Positions 17,333 to 25,822 are shown, counted from the first letter of the stretch. The stretch is 64,000 nucleotides of DNA from Flavobacterium beibuense F44-8 (GCF_000769915.1 NZ_JRLV01000001.1:186001-250000); one strand, 5' to 3'. The notes: generated by a model not told the origin, from the letters alone. A program made the numbers and translations.

Positions 17333-17361
17333 AAAACCAGTCCTAAAGGCTGGTTTTTTTA
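17333..17361 (+). terminator. Terminator hairpin, second copy
   Basis: The stem AAAACCAGTC / GGCTGGTTTT with loop CTAAA, followed by a T run, nearly duplicates the hairpin 162 bases upstream. It lies just before the ffh promoter. Confidence 0.78.
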
Positions 17362-17395
17362 TTGCATAACGCTGTTAACTTCAAAATCAAATTCT

Positions 17396-17403
17396 TAAAT
17401 TTG
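17396..17403 (+). promoter_or_regulatory. -7 promoter element of ffh
   Basis: TAAATTTG matches TAnnTTTG exactly, 27 bases before the ffh ATG and after a terminator, so ffh has its own promoter. Confidence 0.6.
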
Positions 17404-17430
17404 CACCTTATAAAATCTGAACAATAAATT

Positions 17431-18771
17431 ATGTTTGATAATTTAAGTGATAAGTTAGACAAAGCCTTTCATATTCTTAAAGGGCACGGAAAGATTACCG
17501 AAGTAAACGTAGCTGATACCCTTAAAGAAGTTAGAAGGGCATTACTTGATGCCGACGTTAACTTTAAGATAGCTAAAGATTTTACCAATAAGGTAAAAGA
17601 AAAAGCTATTGGCGAGAATGTATTGACTACATTACAGCCGGGGCAGCTTATGGTAAAGCTCGTGAAAGACGAGCTAACCGAACTTATGGGTGGCGATGTT
17701 GCAGGGGTTAACCTTTCGGGTAATCCATCGGTAATATTAATGTCCGGTTTACAGGGTTCGGGTAAAACCACTTTTTCCGGTAAGCTTGCTAACTTTTTAA
17801 AGACTAAGAAAAACAAGAAACCTTTACTAGTTGCCTGTGATATTTACCGTCCGGCGGCGATTAACCAGCTTCACGTAGTTGGAGAGCAAATAGGTGTAGA
17901 GGTATACTCTGAAGAGGGTAATAAAAATCCTGTAGAGATTGCACAAAACGCTATTAAGCATGCTAAGGCAAACGGCTTTAATGTAGTGATTGTGGATACC
18001 GCAGGTCGTCTTGCTGTTGATGAGGAGATGATGAACGAGATTGCAAACGTTCATAAAGCCATAGAGCCAAACGAAACGCTTTTTGTGGTAGACTCCATGA
18101 CAGGTCAGGATGCTGTTAATACTGCAAAAGCTTTTAACGACAGACTTAACTTTGATGGTGTTATACTTACCAAGTTAGATGGTGATACCCGTGGTGGTGC
18201 CGCTATATCTATCAAATCGGTAGTGAATAAACCAATCAAGTTTATCGGTACAGGTGAGAAGATGGAAGCTATTGATGTTTTCTATCCTTCACGTATGGCC
18301 GACCGTATTCTTGGTATGGGTGACGTTGTATCGTTAGTGGAAAGAGCACAGGAGCAGTATGATGAGGAAGAAGCAAGAAAGCTTCAGAAAAAAATTGCTA
18401 AAAACGAATTTGGTTTTGACGATTTCCTTTCTCAAATACAGCAGGTAAAGAAAATGGGTAACATGAAAGACCTTATCGGGATGATTCCGGGTGCAGGTAA
18501 AGCCCTTAAAGATGTTGAGATTGAAGATGATGCTTTTAAACATATAGAAGCTATTATACATTCCATGACTCCGGTTGAAAGAAGTAAACCGTCTGTTCTT
18601 GATGCAAAAAGAAAGAACAGGATTGCTAAAGGATCGGGTACGTCCATACAACAGGTTAACCAACTGCTAAAGCAGTTTGACCAAATGAGCAAAATGATGA
18701 AGATGATGCAGGGAGGTGCAGGCAAAAACATGATGCGAATGATGGGCGGTATGAAAGGCATGAGGCCATAA
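17431..18771 (+). CDS. ffh: Signal recognition particle protein (SRP54)
   Basis: This 446-residue GTPase binds signal sequences on nascent chains with SRP RNA and delivers ribosomes to FtsY and SecYEG. The N domain (about 1-85) is followed by the G domain: P-loop GLQGSGKTTFSGKLA, DIYRPAAINQL, DTAGRLAVDEEMM, and TKLDGDTRGGAA. The methionine-rich M domain (about 325-446) ends in MSKMMKMMQGGAGKNMMRMM and MKGM, as expected. Length and order are those of a full-length bacterial Ffh. It has its own -7 promoter and is followed by a weak hairpin before folD. Confidence 0.98.
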   Translation: MFDNLSDKLDKAFHILKGHGKITEVNVADTLKEVRRALLDADVNFKIAKDFTNKVKEKAIGENVLTTLQPGQLMVKLVKDELTELMGGDVAGVNLSGNPSVILMSGLQGSGKTTFSGKLANFLKTKKNKKPLLVACDIYRPAAINQLHVVGEQIGVEVYSEEGNKNPVEIAQNAIKHAKANGFNVVIVDTAGRLAVDEEMMNEIANVHKAIEPNETLFVVDSMTGQDAVNTAKAFNDRLNFDGVILTKLDGDTRGGAAISIKSVVNKPIKFIGTGEKMEAIDVFYPSRMADRILGMGDVVSLVERAQEQYDEEEARKLQKKIAKNEFGFDDFLSQIQQVKKMGNMKDLIGMIPGAGKALKDVEIEDDAFKHIEAIIHSMTPVERSKPSVLDAKRKNRIAKGSGTSIQQVNQLLKQFDQMSKMMKMMQGGAGKNMMRMMGGMKGMRP

Positions 18772-18780
18772 GAAACTGTA

Positions 18781-18806
18781 GAGGCGCGGGTAACCGCGTC
18801 TTTTTT
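18781..18806 (+). terminator. Weak terminator between ffh and folD
   Basis: GGCGCGG and CCGCGTC (one mismatch) around a GTAA loop, followed by TTTTTT. It may end or only attenuate the ffh transcript; folD begins 23 bases later without a clear promoter of its own. Confidence 0.55.
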
Positions 18807-18828
18807 AATAATAATTAACAGATATAAC

Positions 18829-19716
18829 ATGCAGTTATTAGACGGGAAAAAAATTTCTGAAGACATTAAGAATGAGATTGCCGCTGAGGTAAAAAAAATG
18901 AAGGACAATGGTGAAAAAGTACCTCACCTTGCAGCGGTTATTGTTGGTAATGACGGAGCAAGCCTTACTTATGTAGGTAGTAAGGTAAAGGCATGCGAGC
19001 GCATTGGGTTTGAGTCTACACTTATAAAATTGCCAAGTACTATTAGTGAAACCGAGCTTTTAAAGAAAATTGAAGAGCTTAACCAGGATGATAACATTGA
19101 TGGTTTTATCGTTCAGCTTCCGTTACCGGAACAGATAGATGACCAGAAGGTGCTTATGGCTATCGACCCTAGTAAGGATGTTGATGGTTTCCACCCTGAG
19201 AACTTTGGTAAAATGGCTTTGGATATGACTACTTTTATCCCAGCTACTCCGTTTGGTATTCTTGAGCTTTTAGAGCGATACAATGTACAAACTGCAGGTA
19301 AGCATACAGTGGTTATAGGTCGTAGCCATATTGTAGGTAGACCTATGAGTATCCTTATGGGACGTAAAGGTTTCCCTGGTAACTCTACTGTAACACTTAC
19401 ACACAGCCATACTAAAAACATTAGCCAGATTACTACTCAGGCTGATATTATCATTACAGCTTTAGGTGTGCCTAACTATCTAAAAGCAGAAATGGTGAAA
19501 GATGATGCTGTTATTATTGACGTGGGTATTACACGTGTTCCTGATGAAACTGCTGAAAGAGGTTACAGAATTACAGGAGATGTTGATTTTGCTAATGTTA
19601 GTAAAAAAGCATCATACATTACTCCGGTACCGGGTGGTGTGGGGCCAATGACAATTGCCATGCTGCTTAAAAATACTTTACTTGCAAGAGAGCAAAGAGC
19701 AATGAGAGGGCAATAA
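18829..19716 (+). CDS. folD: Bifunctional methylenetetrahydrofolate dehydrogenase/cyclohydrolase
   Basis: This 295-residue cytoplasmic enzyme interconverts 5,10-methylene-, 5,10-methenyl- and 10-formyl-tetrahydrofolate for purine and formyl-methionine synthesis. Visible signatures are the catalytic Tyr/Lys region (SLTYVGSKVKACERIGF), DGFIVQLPLP, the folate-site segment KDVDGFHPENFG, the cofactor loop VVIGRSHIVGRPMSILM, and the C-terminal TPVPGGVGPMTIAMLL. The length is complete. It ends with a strong terminator about 25 bases downstream of the stop. Confidence 0.98.
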   Translation: MQLLDGKKISEDIKNEIAAEVKKMKDNGEKVPHLAAVIVGNDGASLTYVGSKVKACERIGFESTLIKLPSTISETELLKKIEELNQDDNIDGFIVQLPLPEQIDDQKVLMAIDPSKDVDGFHPENFGKMALDMTTFIPATPFGILELLERYNVQTAGKHTVVIGRSHIVGRPMSILMGRKGFPGNSTVTLTHSHTKNISQITTQADIIITALGVPNYLKAEMVKDDAVIIDVGITRVPDETAERGYRITGDVDFANVSKKASYITPVPGGVGPMTIAMLLKNTLLAREQRAMRGQ

Positions 19717-19740
19717 TCCCTTTACTTGTTTATAAAAAAC

Positions 19741-19770
19741 AAAGGCTGCTAATTTTATTAGCAGCCTTTT
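19741..19770 (+). terminator. Terminator after folD
   Basis: A perfect 12-base stem, AAAGGCTGCTAA / TTAGCAGCCTTT, with loop TTTTA, is followed by T residues. It lies between convergent genes and could serve both strands. Confidence 0.9.
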
Positions 19771-19810
19771 TCATTAAAAAAAACTATCAATCTGAATTAA
19801 TTTAATGATG

Positions 19811-22681
19811 TTACTTTTTAAGAACTTTAATTTGTTTCAGTTCATTGCCTGCATGTACAGTAAGGAAATAAGCCCCTGATGGTAAAGAACTCATGTTTAC
19901 CTGAGTAGTTTCTGTCCCTGCTTTTTGCTGTAATACAAGCTGTCCTGTAAGGTTGTATATCTCGACATTGTCAATTATAGTAGAGTTGCTTAATGTTACA
20001 ATGTCTTCGGTTGGGTTTGGTTGGTAGGTAAAACCTTTAAAGGTATTGTTGTTAAGTCCCAGTTCTGCTTCGGTAGTAAACTCTACCATTTCCCAGTCAC
20101 TCCATATTGGTCCACATTGTGTTCTTACAAATGCGTAGTATGTAGTTTCCGGCTCAAGTTCTGAGAAGTCAGTTGTGAAGTTTTCTGCATACGTCCCTTC
20201 TGCAGGAGGAGTATCGTTATCACCTATTGCATATTGGTATACGCTTGGAGTGGTGTTGCCTTCTGTCGTAGCCTCCCATGCAAACGTAGCACTATTTTCG
20301 GTAATATCTGATACTGTCAGATTGGAAGGGGTACCGCAGGCATTTTCTTCTACGCTAAAATTATCAACATAAATACTGCCCTGAGCGCTTTCACTTTGTG
20401 CATGGAACCCAAAGTAATAAATACTGTCTTCCTCTACTGTTACATAGTTAGTAGTTTGTGTTGCCGGAGTAGCATCGGTAATGGTATGCTCACCTATCAT
20501 ACCTCCCTGTAAAGCTGTTGCAGGGTTTGGGCTGGTGCTTAATGTTACCATTAGGCTTTCGGTAGTAGTGCCACTATCGTTACCGTAAGTATATTGTATT
20601 TGATAGAAAGTGCCTGCGGTTAGTTCTATTCCCTGTGTAAAGTACCATGCATCTGCATTGGCATCTGTTGCTGTATATATTAGAGTGTTAGAGTCAAAAC
20701 CACTACCTGGGTTGCTGGCTGTAGCCCACACACTGCCGCTGTTTGCGGCGATGGTAGTACAGTTAGGTAAGTCCGGGGTCGTAGCCGACTCAAAATCTTG
20801 CATGTATGGCACGGTAGCTGTTTCTGTGCACGGTGTGGTAAACACTAAAGGTGCCGACCATTCTCCCATTACTGGACCGCAAAAGTTCTTTATAAACACA
20901 TAGTATGTTGTTCCAGCTTCCAGTTCGTCAAAAGTTACGCTTAAGTCGTTAACCATAACCATACCTTCGTCTGAAGGAATATCACTGGTGCTGAAATTAT
21001 AAAAATATCCCATTGAGGTACCACCCTCAGCAGCTTCCCATTCTACTGTAGCGGTTGTTGAAGTAATATCTGTAATACCTATGTTTTGTGGCATGCTGCA
21101 GGTCCATTCGTCAATGATTATATCATCTATATAAATGTTTCCCTGATCGGCATCACTATAGGCCTGTATACCGAAGTAATATACCCCACTGTTAGCACCT
21201 ATGGTAAATGGTGAAGAGAAATACAACTGATCTTCGCCACTGCTTATATCTATGATTTCTGTAACTGTATTAGTCCATGTAGAAGGATCTGGCGAAGTGC
21301 CAAATCTCAGTCTTATATTTTCAGTGGTTTCAGTACTGTTGTTGCCATACCTAAAGCTTATTTTGTAAAAAGTATCAGCTTCCAGTTCTACAGGAGCCAT
21401 TACAAAATAAGTATTAGCTGTTTCAGTATTACCACTATACATTAATGTGCCGCTTTCAAATCCGCTTCCCGGATTGCTAACAGATGTCCAGCCGCTTCCT
21501 GTATCAATAGTTACAGATGAGGTACATGTTGGAATTTCAGGCTCTGTAAGCGATTCAAAATCTTCTGTGTAAGGCAGTGATGTAGGTTCACACGGTGTAG
21601 TGAATTCAATAACTTCCCATTCACTGTTTATATCACCACATTCATTTTTTATAAAAGCATAGTATGTAGTGTTAGCTTGCAGTTCAGTAAGTTCCTTAAA
21701 TAACTCTGTAACAGTTTCAGGTGAAGCTGGTGGAGTGTTTGTAGTAGAGTAGCCAAAATAGTATGCTGTAGAGGATACGTTTCCTCCTGTTGCTGCTTCC
21801 CATGATATTGTTGCACTATTATAAGTAAGAGCACTAGCTGTGGCATTTTCAGGAGTGCCACAAACAGTTTGCTGTAAGGAGAAATCATCTACATAAAGTT
21901 CACCCTGATTTGCTTCGCTTAAAGCGCGAAAACCTATATAATAGGTGCCGGTTTCTTCTACAGTAAAGAAATCCAGATCTTGTGTGTGTGGTATGGCATC
22001 ATTTACGGTGGCAGCAAATAAAGGCATTGCATCTTCAGCAGTAGGTGTAGGTCCATAAGTTAGCATAATACTCTCAGTAGTCTCAGTACTATTATTACCA
22101 TATTTAAACGATATTTTATAGTACGTTCCGGCTTCAAGTGCTATACCTTGTGTAAATAACCAACTGTTGGCTACAGCATTGCTTGGTATGTACTTTAGCG
22201 TGCCGTTTTCAAAACCAAATCCCGGATTTGTAGCGGTTCTCCAATGAGGAGTTACAGGAGCTACGCCTGTTGTACAATCAGGTAGTAAACTTGCTGTTGC
22301 AGTTTCAAAGTCCAGTGTGTATGGAGGCTGTGCAGCCGGACATGATGTGGTAGTAAAAGTCACACCGGTAGTCCAGTCGCTCCATACACCTGAACAAAAT
22401 GACTTTACATAAGCAGTGTAAGTAGTGCCCGGTAATAGCGGATAATAGCTTGCTAAACTTGTTGTATCTGTATTGGCGCCCGATATTGGTTCAGCTGTAC
22501 CTTCAACAAAACAGGTTTGATAAAATTGCACTTCGCTCCCTGTTGAAACAGCATCCCAACTAAGTAAGGCACTGTTAGATGTAATTTCTGTCACTGTTGC
22601 ATTGGCAGGTACATTACATTGTGCGTTTGTAGTAAGTGCCCCAAGAAACAAAAAAGAAATCAGAAGAATAATTCTTTTCAT
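19811..22681 (-). CDS. Large secreted multi-domain protein with T9SS sorting signal
   Basis: This 956-residue exported protein alternates fibronectin type III modules (each ending near GTTYYVFIKN or ETTYYAFVRT, with a tryptophan strand) and jelly-roll modules of the kind in which P(Y)xxDFEs...P.C opens the domain and YFGxxAxS...IYVDDF closes it. I count four FN3-like and three jelly-roll units; the units share long near-identical phrases such as FYKISFRYGNNSTETTE. The C-terminus (from about 880, GFTYQPNPTEDIVTLSN to LKQIKVLKK) is a T9SS type A sorting domain, so it is probably exported to the cell surface or medium. No catalytic domain is visible: adhesion or glycan binding is inferred. ATG 22681 is chosen because MKRIILLISFLFLGALTTNAQ is a signal peptide; the frame stays open 57 codons further upstream. 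Confidence 0.82.
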   Translation of the reverse strand: MKRIILLISFLFLGALTTNAQCNVPANATVTEITSNSALLSWDAVSTGSEVQFYQTCFVEGTAEPISGANTDTTSLASYYPLLPGTTYTAYVKSFCSGVWSDWTTGVTFTTTSCPAAQPPYTLDFETATASLLPDCTTGVAPVTPHWRTATNPGFGFENGTLKYIPSNAVANSWLFTQGIALEAGTYYKISFKYGNNSTETTESIMLTYGPTPTAEDAMPLFAATVNDAIPHTQDLDFFTVEETGTYYIGFRALSEANQGELYVDDFSLQQTVCGTPENATASALTYNSATISWEAATGGNVSSTAYYFGYSTTNTPPASPETVTELFKELTELQANTTYYAFIKNECGDINSEWEVIEFTTPCEPTSLPYTEDFESLTEPEIPTCTSSVTIDTGSGWTSVSNPGSGFESGTLMYSGNTETANTYFVMAPVELEADTFYKISFRYGNNSTETTENIRLRFGTSPDPSTWTNTVTEIIDISSGEDQLYFSSPFTIGANSGVYYFGIQAYSDADQGNIYIDDIIIDEWTCSMPQNIGITDITSTTATVEWEAAEGGTSMGYFYNFSTSDIPSDEGMVMVNDLSVTFDELEAGTTYYVFIKNFCGPVMGEWSAPLVFTTPCTETATVPYMQDFESATTPDLPNCTTIAANSGSVWATASNPGSGFDSNTLIYTATDANADAWYFTQGIELTAGTFYQIQYTYGNDSGTTTESLMVTLSTSPNPATALQGGMIGEHTITDATPATQTTNYVTVEEDSIYYFGFHAQSESAQGSIYVDNFSVEENACGTPSNLTVSDITENSATFAWEATTEGNTTPSVYQYAIGDNDTPPAEGTYAENFTTDFSELEPETTYYAFVRTQCGPIWSDWEMVEFTTEAELGLNNNTFKGFTYQPNPTEDIVTLSNSTIIDNVEIYNLTGQLVLQQKAGTETTQVNMSSLPSGAYFLTVHAGNELKQIKVLKK

Positions 22682-22748
22682 AATAATTAATTTTTCTAAA
22701 TAGTTAATAGTTGTAGTTTTTCTTACTCTTTGCTCTGCTTTTTGAGGG

Positions 22749-22860
22749 AAAAAGCGTGACAAATAGTTTAGCAACGTTAATGAAAAATTGAATTTTTTAT
22801 AGTTAAAGCACTGGTATTGTGGTGGATAAAAAAGCGACAAATACAATGACAAAAAGCGAC
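22749..22860. repeat. Three copies of AAAAAGCG(TG)ACAAATA
   Basis: Copies lie at 22749-22765 (with a two-base TG insertion), 22828-22843 and 22851-22860 (short form). The last two start 23 bases apart, about two helical turns. They lie 68-180 bases upstream of the adhesin-like start, which suggests regulator binding sites. Confidence 0.5.
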
Positions 22861-22971
22861 AGTTGTTTTTTAACTGTTTGGTTGTTAGTGTTTTATGTTT
22901 TTGTGTGGAAGATTTTGTTTTCTTTTTCCTACAACGTTTTCATTTTTTTATTTTTCTTTGGAGTATGATGA

Positions 22972-22996
22972 AAAATCAGTTTGGTTGACTGATTTT
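22972..22996. other. Hairpin AAAATCAGT / ACTGATTTT
   Basis: Nine-base perfect arms around a seven-base loop. It is terminator-like on either strand, but no transcript is known to enter from the left. Confidence 0.4.
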
Positions 22997-22999
22997 AAT

Positions 23000-23022
23000 G
23001 TTTAATTAATGATTAATTAAAC
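23000..23022. repeat. Perfect inverted repeat GTTTAATTAA-TGA-TTAATTAAAC
   Basis: Ten-base perfect arms around three bases, in the gap upstream of the adhesin-like gene and downstream of the SDR gene. It could be a dimeric regulator site or a weak hairpin. Confidence 0.5.
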
Positions 23023-23037
23023 GGGAGGGTATAAAAA

Positions 23038-23072
23038 AACAAAAGGACTTACATACTGTAAGTCCTTTTGTA
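23038..23072 (-). terminator. Terminator of the SDR gene
   Basis: The long perfect stem ACAAAAGGACTTACA / TGTAAGTCCTTTTGT with loop TAC lies 18 bases beyond the SDR stop and continues into T residues on the minus strand. Confidence 0.88.
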
Positions 23073-23089
23073 AAACAGGAATTGTAGAT

Positions 23090-23932
23090 TTAAAAATCAG
23101 TAGCTTTAGTAGTTCCTTCCCATGCTTTTAATTCCTGTTCTAAGTTTTTAAGCTTGGTTTCCGCCATTTGGTATGCATCACTACCAAGGAAAAGATATAA
23201 TGGCGGATTAGCAGTTTCAGAAACCTTGATAATTTGCTCAACACCTTTTACAGGATCTCCGGGTTGGTTACCGTTAATGGTGTTTTCATGTAGTGACTGT
23301 GAGTTTCTTGCCGAAGTATATGCTTCGATTGGGTTTTGTGTTGCCGCAAGTGAATCAGAGTTTAGGAAATTAGTCCTGAAATAACCCGGTAATACTAACG
23401 TTACGTTTATGTTGAAGTCTTTTACTTCTTCCGAAAGGGCTTCGGTGAACCCGTTTACGGCAAACTTGGTAGCGCAATAAATACCAAAACCGGGGAAGTT
23501 ACCTATAAAACCGCCTACAGATGATATGTTGAAAATGTGCCCTGATTTCTGTTCACGTAAATAGGGAAGTGCTTTACGTATTACATTAAGGGTGCCAAAT
23601 ACATTCACTTCAAAGTTTTGACGTGCTTCCTTATCTGTAAGCTCCTCAACAGCGCCTACCAGTCCGTAGCCTGCATTATTAACAACGTTGTCCAGTTGTC
23701 CAAATTTTGCAACGGTAGCTTTTACTGCCTGTTCAACACTGTTCTCACTGGTAAGATCTACTTCTAACGGAAGTAAATTTTCATGTTCTCCGGCGGCAGC
23801 CAATAATTGGGCTTTACTTCTTGAAGTAGCAGCTACAAAATTTCCTTTCGCCAAAAGCTGTTTTACAAATTCCAATCCAAAACCTTTGCTGGCTCCGGTA
23901 ATAAACCATACTTTTTTCTCTTTGTTTTCCAT
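23090..23932 (-). CDS. Short-chain dehydrogenase/reductase
   Basis: This 280-residue SDR has a Rossmann N-terminus WFITGASKGFGLEFVKQLL (TGxxxGxG), the NNAGYG motif and the catalytic YCATK (Tyr-xxx-Lys) with the preceding serine in ISSVGG. The long C-terminal part resembles classical SDRs that reduce ketones or oxidise alcohols with NADP; arginine and lysine near the first strand (SRSK) favour NADP. The substrate cannot be told. It lies just downstream of an AraC-family gene on the same strand, with its own -7 box, and a paralogous SDR/AraC pair occurs at 62.4-64 kb, suggesting that the regulator controls its neighbour. Confidence 0.9.
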   Translation of the reverse strand: MENKEKKVWFITGASKGFGLEFVKQLLAKGNFVAATSRSKAQLLAAAGEHENLLPLEVDLTSENSVEQAVKATVAKFGQLDNVVNNAGYGLVGAVEELTDKEARQNFEVNVFGTLNVIRKALPYLREQKSGHIFNISSVGGFIGNFPGFGIYCATKFAVNGFTEALSEEVKDFNINVTLVLPGYFRTNFLNSDSLAATQNPIEAYTSARNSQSLHENTINGNQPGDPVKGVEQIIKVSETANPPLYLFLGSDAYQMAETKLKNLEQELKAWEGTTKATDF

Positions 23933-23957
23933 AATTGTTCGTTTTTTAATTATGGTA

Positions 23958-23965
23958 CAAAGTTA
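23958..23965 (-). promoter_or_regulatory. -7 promoter element of the SDR gene
   Basis: On the minus strand it reads TAACTTTG (TAnnTTTG). The surrounding TATGGTACAAAGTT (plus-strand reading) is repeated upstream of the paralogous SDR gene near 63156. Confidence 0.6.
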
Positions 23966-24017
23966 ATATCAGGATAGGGCTTAAGGCTTGCTCAGGTCAA
24001 ACCAATAGTTGCAAAAA

Positions 24018-24914
24018 TCAAACATTTCTGTATCGGGAAGGTGTTTGGGTGGTTTGCTTCTTGAAAAAGTTATTGAAATGCGAAGGCTCCTCGAAGCCAA
24101 GGCAGTTACTTATTTCGGCTATGTTCCAGTCTGTATGTCTTAAAAGTGCTTTAGCTTCAGCAAGTAAGCGTTCACTAATAAGAGTAGTGGTGGTTTTGCC
24201 TGTTGTTTGTTTGATGGCGCGGTTAAGATGATTAACGTGTACTGATAGGGTTTGGGCAAAATCATTAGCCGATCGCATACTGAAACGCTGTACAGGAGTT
24301 TCTATAGGAAATTGTCTCTCAAGTAGCTCATTGAATACAGAAGTAATACGGGAGTTGGCATTAGGGTGAGTGTACAGGTTTTCTGCCGGTTCGGTTTTAA
24401 GTGCAAGATGGATAATCTCATTAAGGTAGCCTCTAAGTAAATCATATTTAAAGGCATAATCAGAATTGATTTCATTCAGCATCTTTTCAAAAATAGCTGC
24501 AATAGCCTCTTCCTGAGTTTGGTTAAGAATGTAGGATGGTTTGCCTCCCAGAGTAAACATGGGTAACTCATTTAGGCTGCCCCTTATTTTTTCGGTGAAA
24601 AACGGAGCTGTAAATATACAGAAATAACCCGTAGGGTCTTCTGATAAGGATTCCCATGTGTATGGAACCTGAGGGTTAAAGAATACCAGAGATGTACCGT
24701 CTACCTCTAAGCTTTTATCGGCATAATGGTAGCGGTTTTTACCTTTTACAAAAGTAACCTTGTAGTAATCCCTGCGGGCGTATCTTACCTGTTTGCCGGG
24801 TTGCAGACAGTCTTCCAGCCTGAAAACATTAAAATGACCAATGCTGTCGTTAATGTTTTGTGGTACTTCTTTCCTTTTATCTTTATAAAACTGGGTAAGA
24901 GATTCTGATTCCAT
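24018..24914 (-). CDS. AraC-family transcriptional regulator
   Basis: This 298-residue regulator has an N-terminal cupin-like sensor (about 20-150, with GKNRYHYADKSLEV and VFFNPQVPYTWE) and a C-terminal double helix-turn-helix (about 200-298: SVHVNHLNRAIKQTTGKTTT, AEAKALLRHTDWNIAEISNC, then GFEEPSHFNNFFKKQT). It probably senses a small molecule and controls the adjacent SDR gene. ATG 24914 is preferred to an upstream TTG at 24938, because a -7 promoter box at 24940-24947 would put the transcription start between the two. The regulator at the right window edge is a clear paralogue. Confidence 0.92.
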   Translation of the reverse strand: MESESLTQFYKDKRKEVPQNINDSIGHFNVFRLEDCLQPGKQVRYARRDYYKVTFVKGKNRYHYADKSLEVDGTSLVFFNPQVPYTWESLSEDPTGYFCIFTAPFFTEKIRGSLNELPMFTLGGKPSYILNQTQEEAIAAIFEKMLNEINSDYAFKYDLLRGYLNEIIHLALKTEPAENLYTHPNANSRITSVFNELLERQFPIETPVQRFSMRSANDFAQTLSVHVNHLNRAIKQTTGKTTTTLISERLLAEAKALLRHTDWNIAEISNCLGFEEPSHFNNFFKKQTTQTPSRYRNV

Positions 24915-24939
24915 ATTGAGGGTGATTGCGAAATTCAAT

Positions 24940-24947
24940 CAAAGATA
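24940..24947 (-). promoter_or_regulatory. -7 promoter element of the AraC gene
   Basis: TATCTTTG on the minus strand, 26 bases before ATG 24914. It argues against the upstream TTG start. Confidence 0.6.
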
Positions 24948-24978
24948 CAAAATATTGTAATTCCCTTTGTCGTATGGA

Positions 24979-25818
24979 TTACTTTCTCTTTCTGAAATCG
25001 CCTTTTCTGTTTCGGTTACCGTTTTCGTTTCTGCCCGTGCTTTTAGGTTTATTGGAAAACGGTCTTTTGTTTTCAGTTTTCGGTTTAGGTAAGCTGGCTT
25101 CTTCTGTTTTACTGGAATCAGATATAAGTTTGTTAAGTTCTTTTATCTCTGCTGGGGTAAGGTCGCGGTAACGGCCTACAGGCACGTCCAATGAAATGTT
25201 TATAATTCGTATACGTTTAAGCGCGGTAACCTCATATCCCAAAAACTCACACATACGACGAATTTGCCTGTTAAGTCCCTGTGTAAGTACAATCCTGAAA
25301 ATGTATCTGCTAACCTGCTCCACTTTACACTTACGGGTTATGGTATCTAAAATTGGCACACCGTTACCCATTCGTTGTATAAAACGGTCGGTAATCGGTT
25401 TGTTTACCGTTACTATATATTCCTTTTCGTGGTTGTTACGGGCTCTTAGTATTTTGTTTACAATATCGCCGTCATCAGTCATAAAAATAAGGCCTTCACT
25501 GGCTTTGTCAAGACGTCCTATAGGGAATATACGGGTAGGGTAGTTTATGTAGTCTACAATGTTATTTCTAACATCGGGGTTAGTGGTGCATTCAATGCCT
25601 ACAGGTTTATTGAAAGCCAGGTAAACGCTTTTTCCTCTTTTTTCGGTAATCAGTTTTCCGTCAATGCGTACTTCATCCTCAAGGCTTACTTTGGTTCCCA
25701 TTTCCGGTACAACCCCGTTAATGGTTACACGGCCTTCTTCAATAAGTTTGTCGGCTTCCCTGCGGGAACAGTATCCGGTTTCCGAAATAAATTTGTTTAA
25801 ACGCTTAAGCTCTTCCAT
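24979..25818 (-). CDS. rluF: 23S rRNA pseudouridine synthase, RluF type
   Basis: This 279-residue enzyme has an N-terminal S4 RNA-binding domain (about 5-65, RLNKFISETGYCSRREADKL) and a pseudouridine synthase domain with catalytic Asp in GRLDKASEGL and the family blocks NHEKEYIVTVNKPI and LTQGLNRQIRRMCEFLGYEV. The pattern best fits RluF, which modifies U2604 of 23S rRNA in E. coli, rather than RluB/E. The last 45 residues are a Lys/Arg/Asn-rich basic tail typical of flavobacterial versions. A -7 box lies only five bases before the ATG, so the transcript may have almost no leader. Confidence 0.93.
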   Translation of the reverse strand: MEELKRLNKFISETGYCSRREADKLIEEGRVTINGVVPEMGTKVSLEDEVRIDGKLITEKRGKSVYLAFNKPVGIECTTNPDVRNNIVDYINYPTRIFPIGRLDKASEGLIFMTDDGDIVNKILRARNNHEKEYIVTVNKPITDRFIQRMGNGVPILDTITRKCKVEQVSRYIFRIVLTQGLNRQIRRMCEFLGYEVTALKRIRIINISLDVPVGRYRDLTPAEIKELNKLISDSSKTEEASLPKPKTENKRPFSNKPKSTGRNENGNRNRKGDFRKRK

Positions 25819-25822
25819 TGTG

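Larger units (their letters stand above)
17031..17430. other. 400-base gene-free gap before ffh
   Basis: No convincing protein gene lies here. From left to right it holds a first terminator-like hairpin (17171-17198), a promoter-like GTAGGG motif (17223-17272), a T9 run near 17301-17309, a second hairpin with almost the same stem (17333-17358), and the ffh -7 box (17396-17403). A 24-codon ORF (17136-17210) runs through the first hairpin and is not considered real. Confidence 0.6.
22682..23089. other. 408-base intergenic region rich in repeats and hairpins
   Basis: This is the upstream region of the T9SS adhesin-like gene. It contains three copies of an AAAAAGCGAC element (22749-22860), a hairpin at 22972-22996, a perfect AT palindrome at 23000-23022 and the terminator of the SDR gene at 23038-23072. 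I see no coding potential. The mapped elements probably control the adhesin-like gene, but none resembles a regulator site I can name. Confidence 0.5.

Noticed and set aside
18781..18806. Possible signal recognition particle RNA near ffh
   Set aside because: Only a short terminator-like stem is present. The conserved GGAA-tetraloop internal-loop structure of SRP RNA is not seen here or in the gap before ffh.
20100..22600. Repeated blocks in the large secreted protein gene resembling a repeat array
   Set aside because: They are imperfect repeats of about 200 codons, in frame, encoding FN3 and jelly-roll modules; this is not a CRISPR or mobile element.
22682..22852. 57-codon N-terminal extension of the adhesin-like gene
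   Set aside because: The extra residues are Phe/Tyr/Leu-rich, precede a perfect signal peptide, and overlap the direct repeats.
24915..24938. TTG start for the AraC gene, adding eight residues
   Set aside because: The -7 promoter box just beyond it would put the transcription start after this codon; ATG 24914 fits better.
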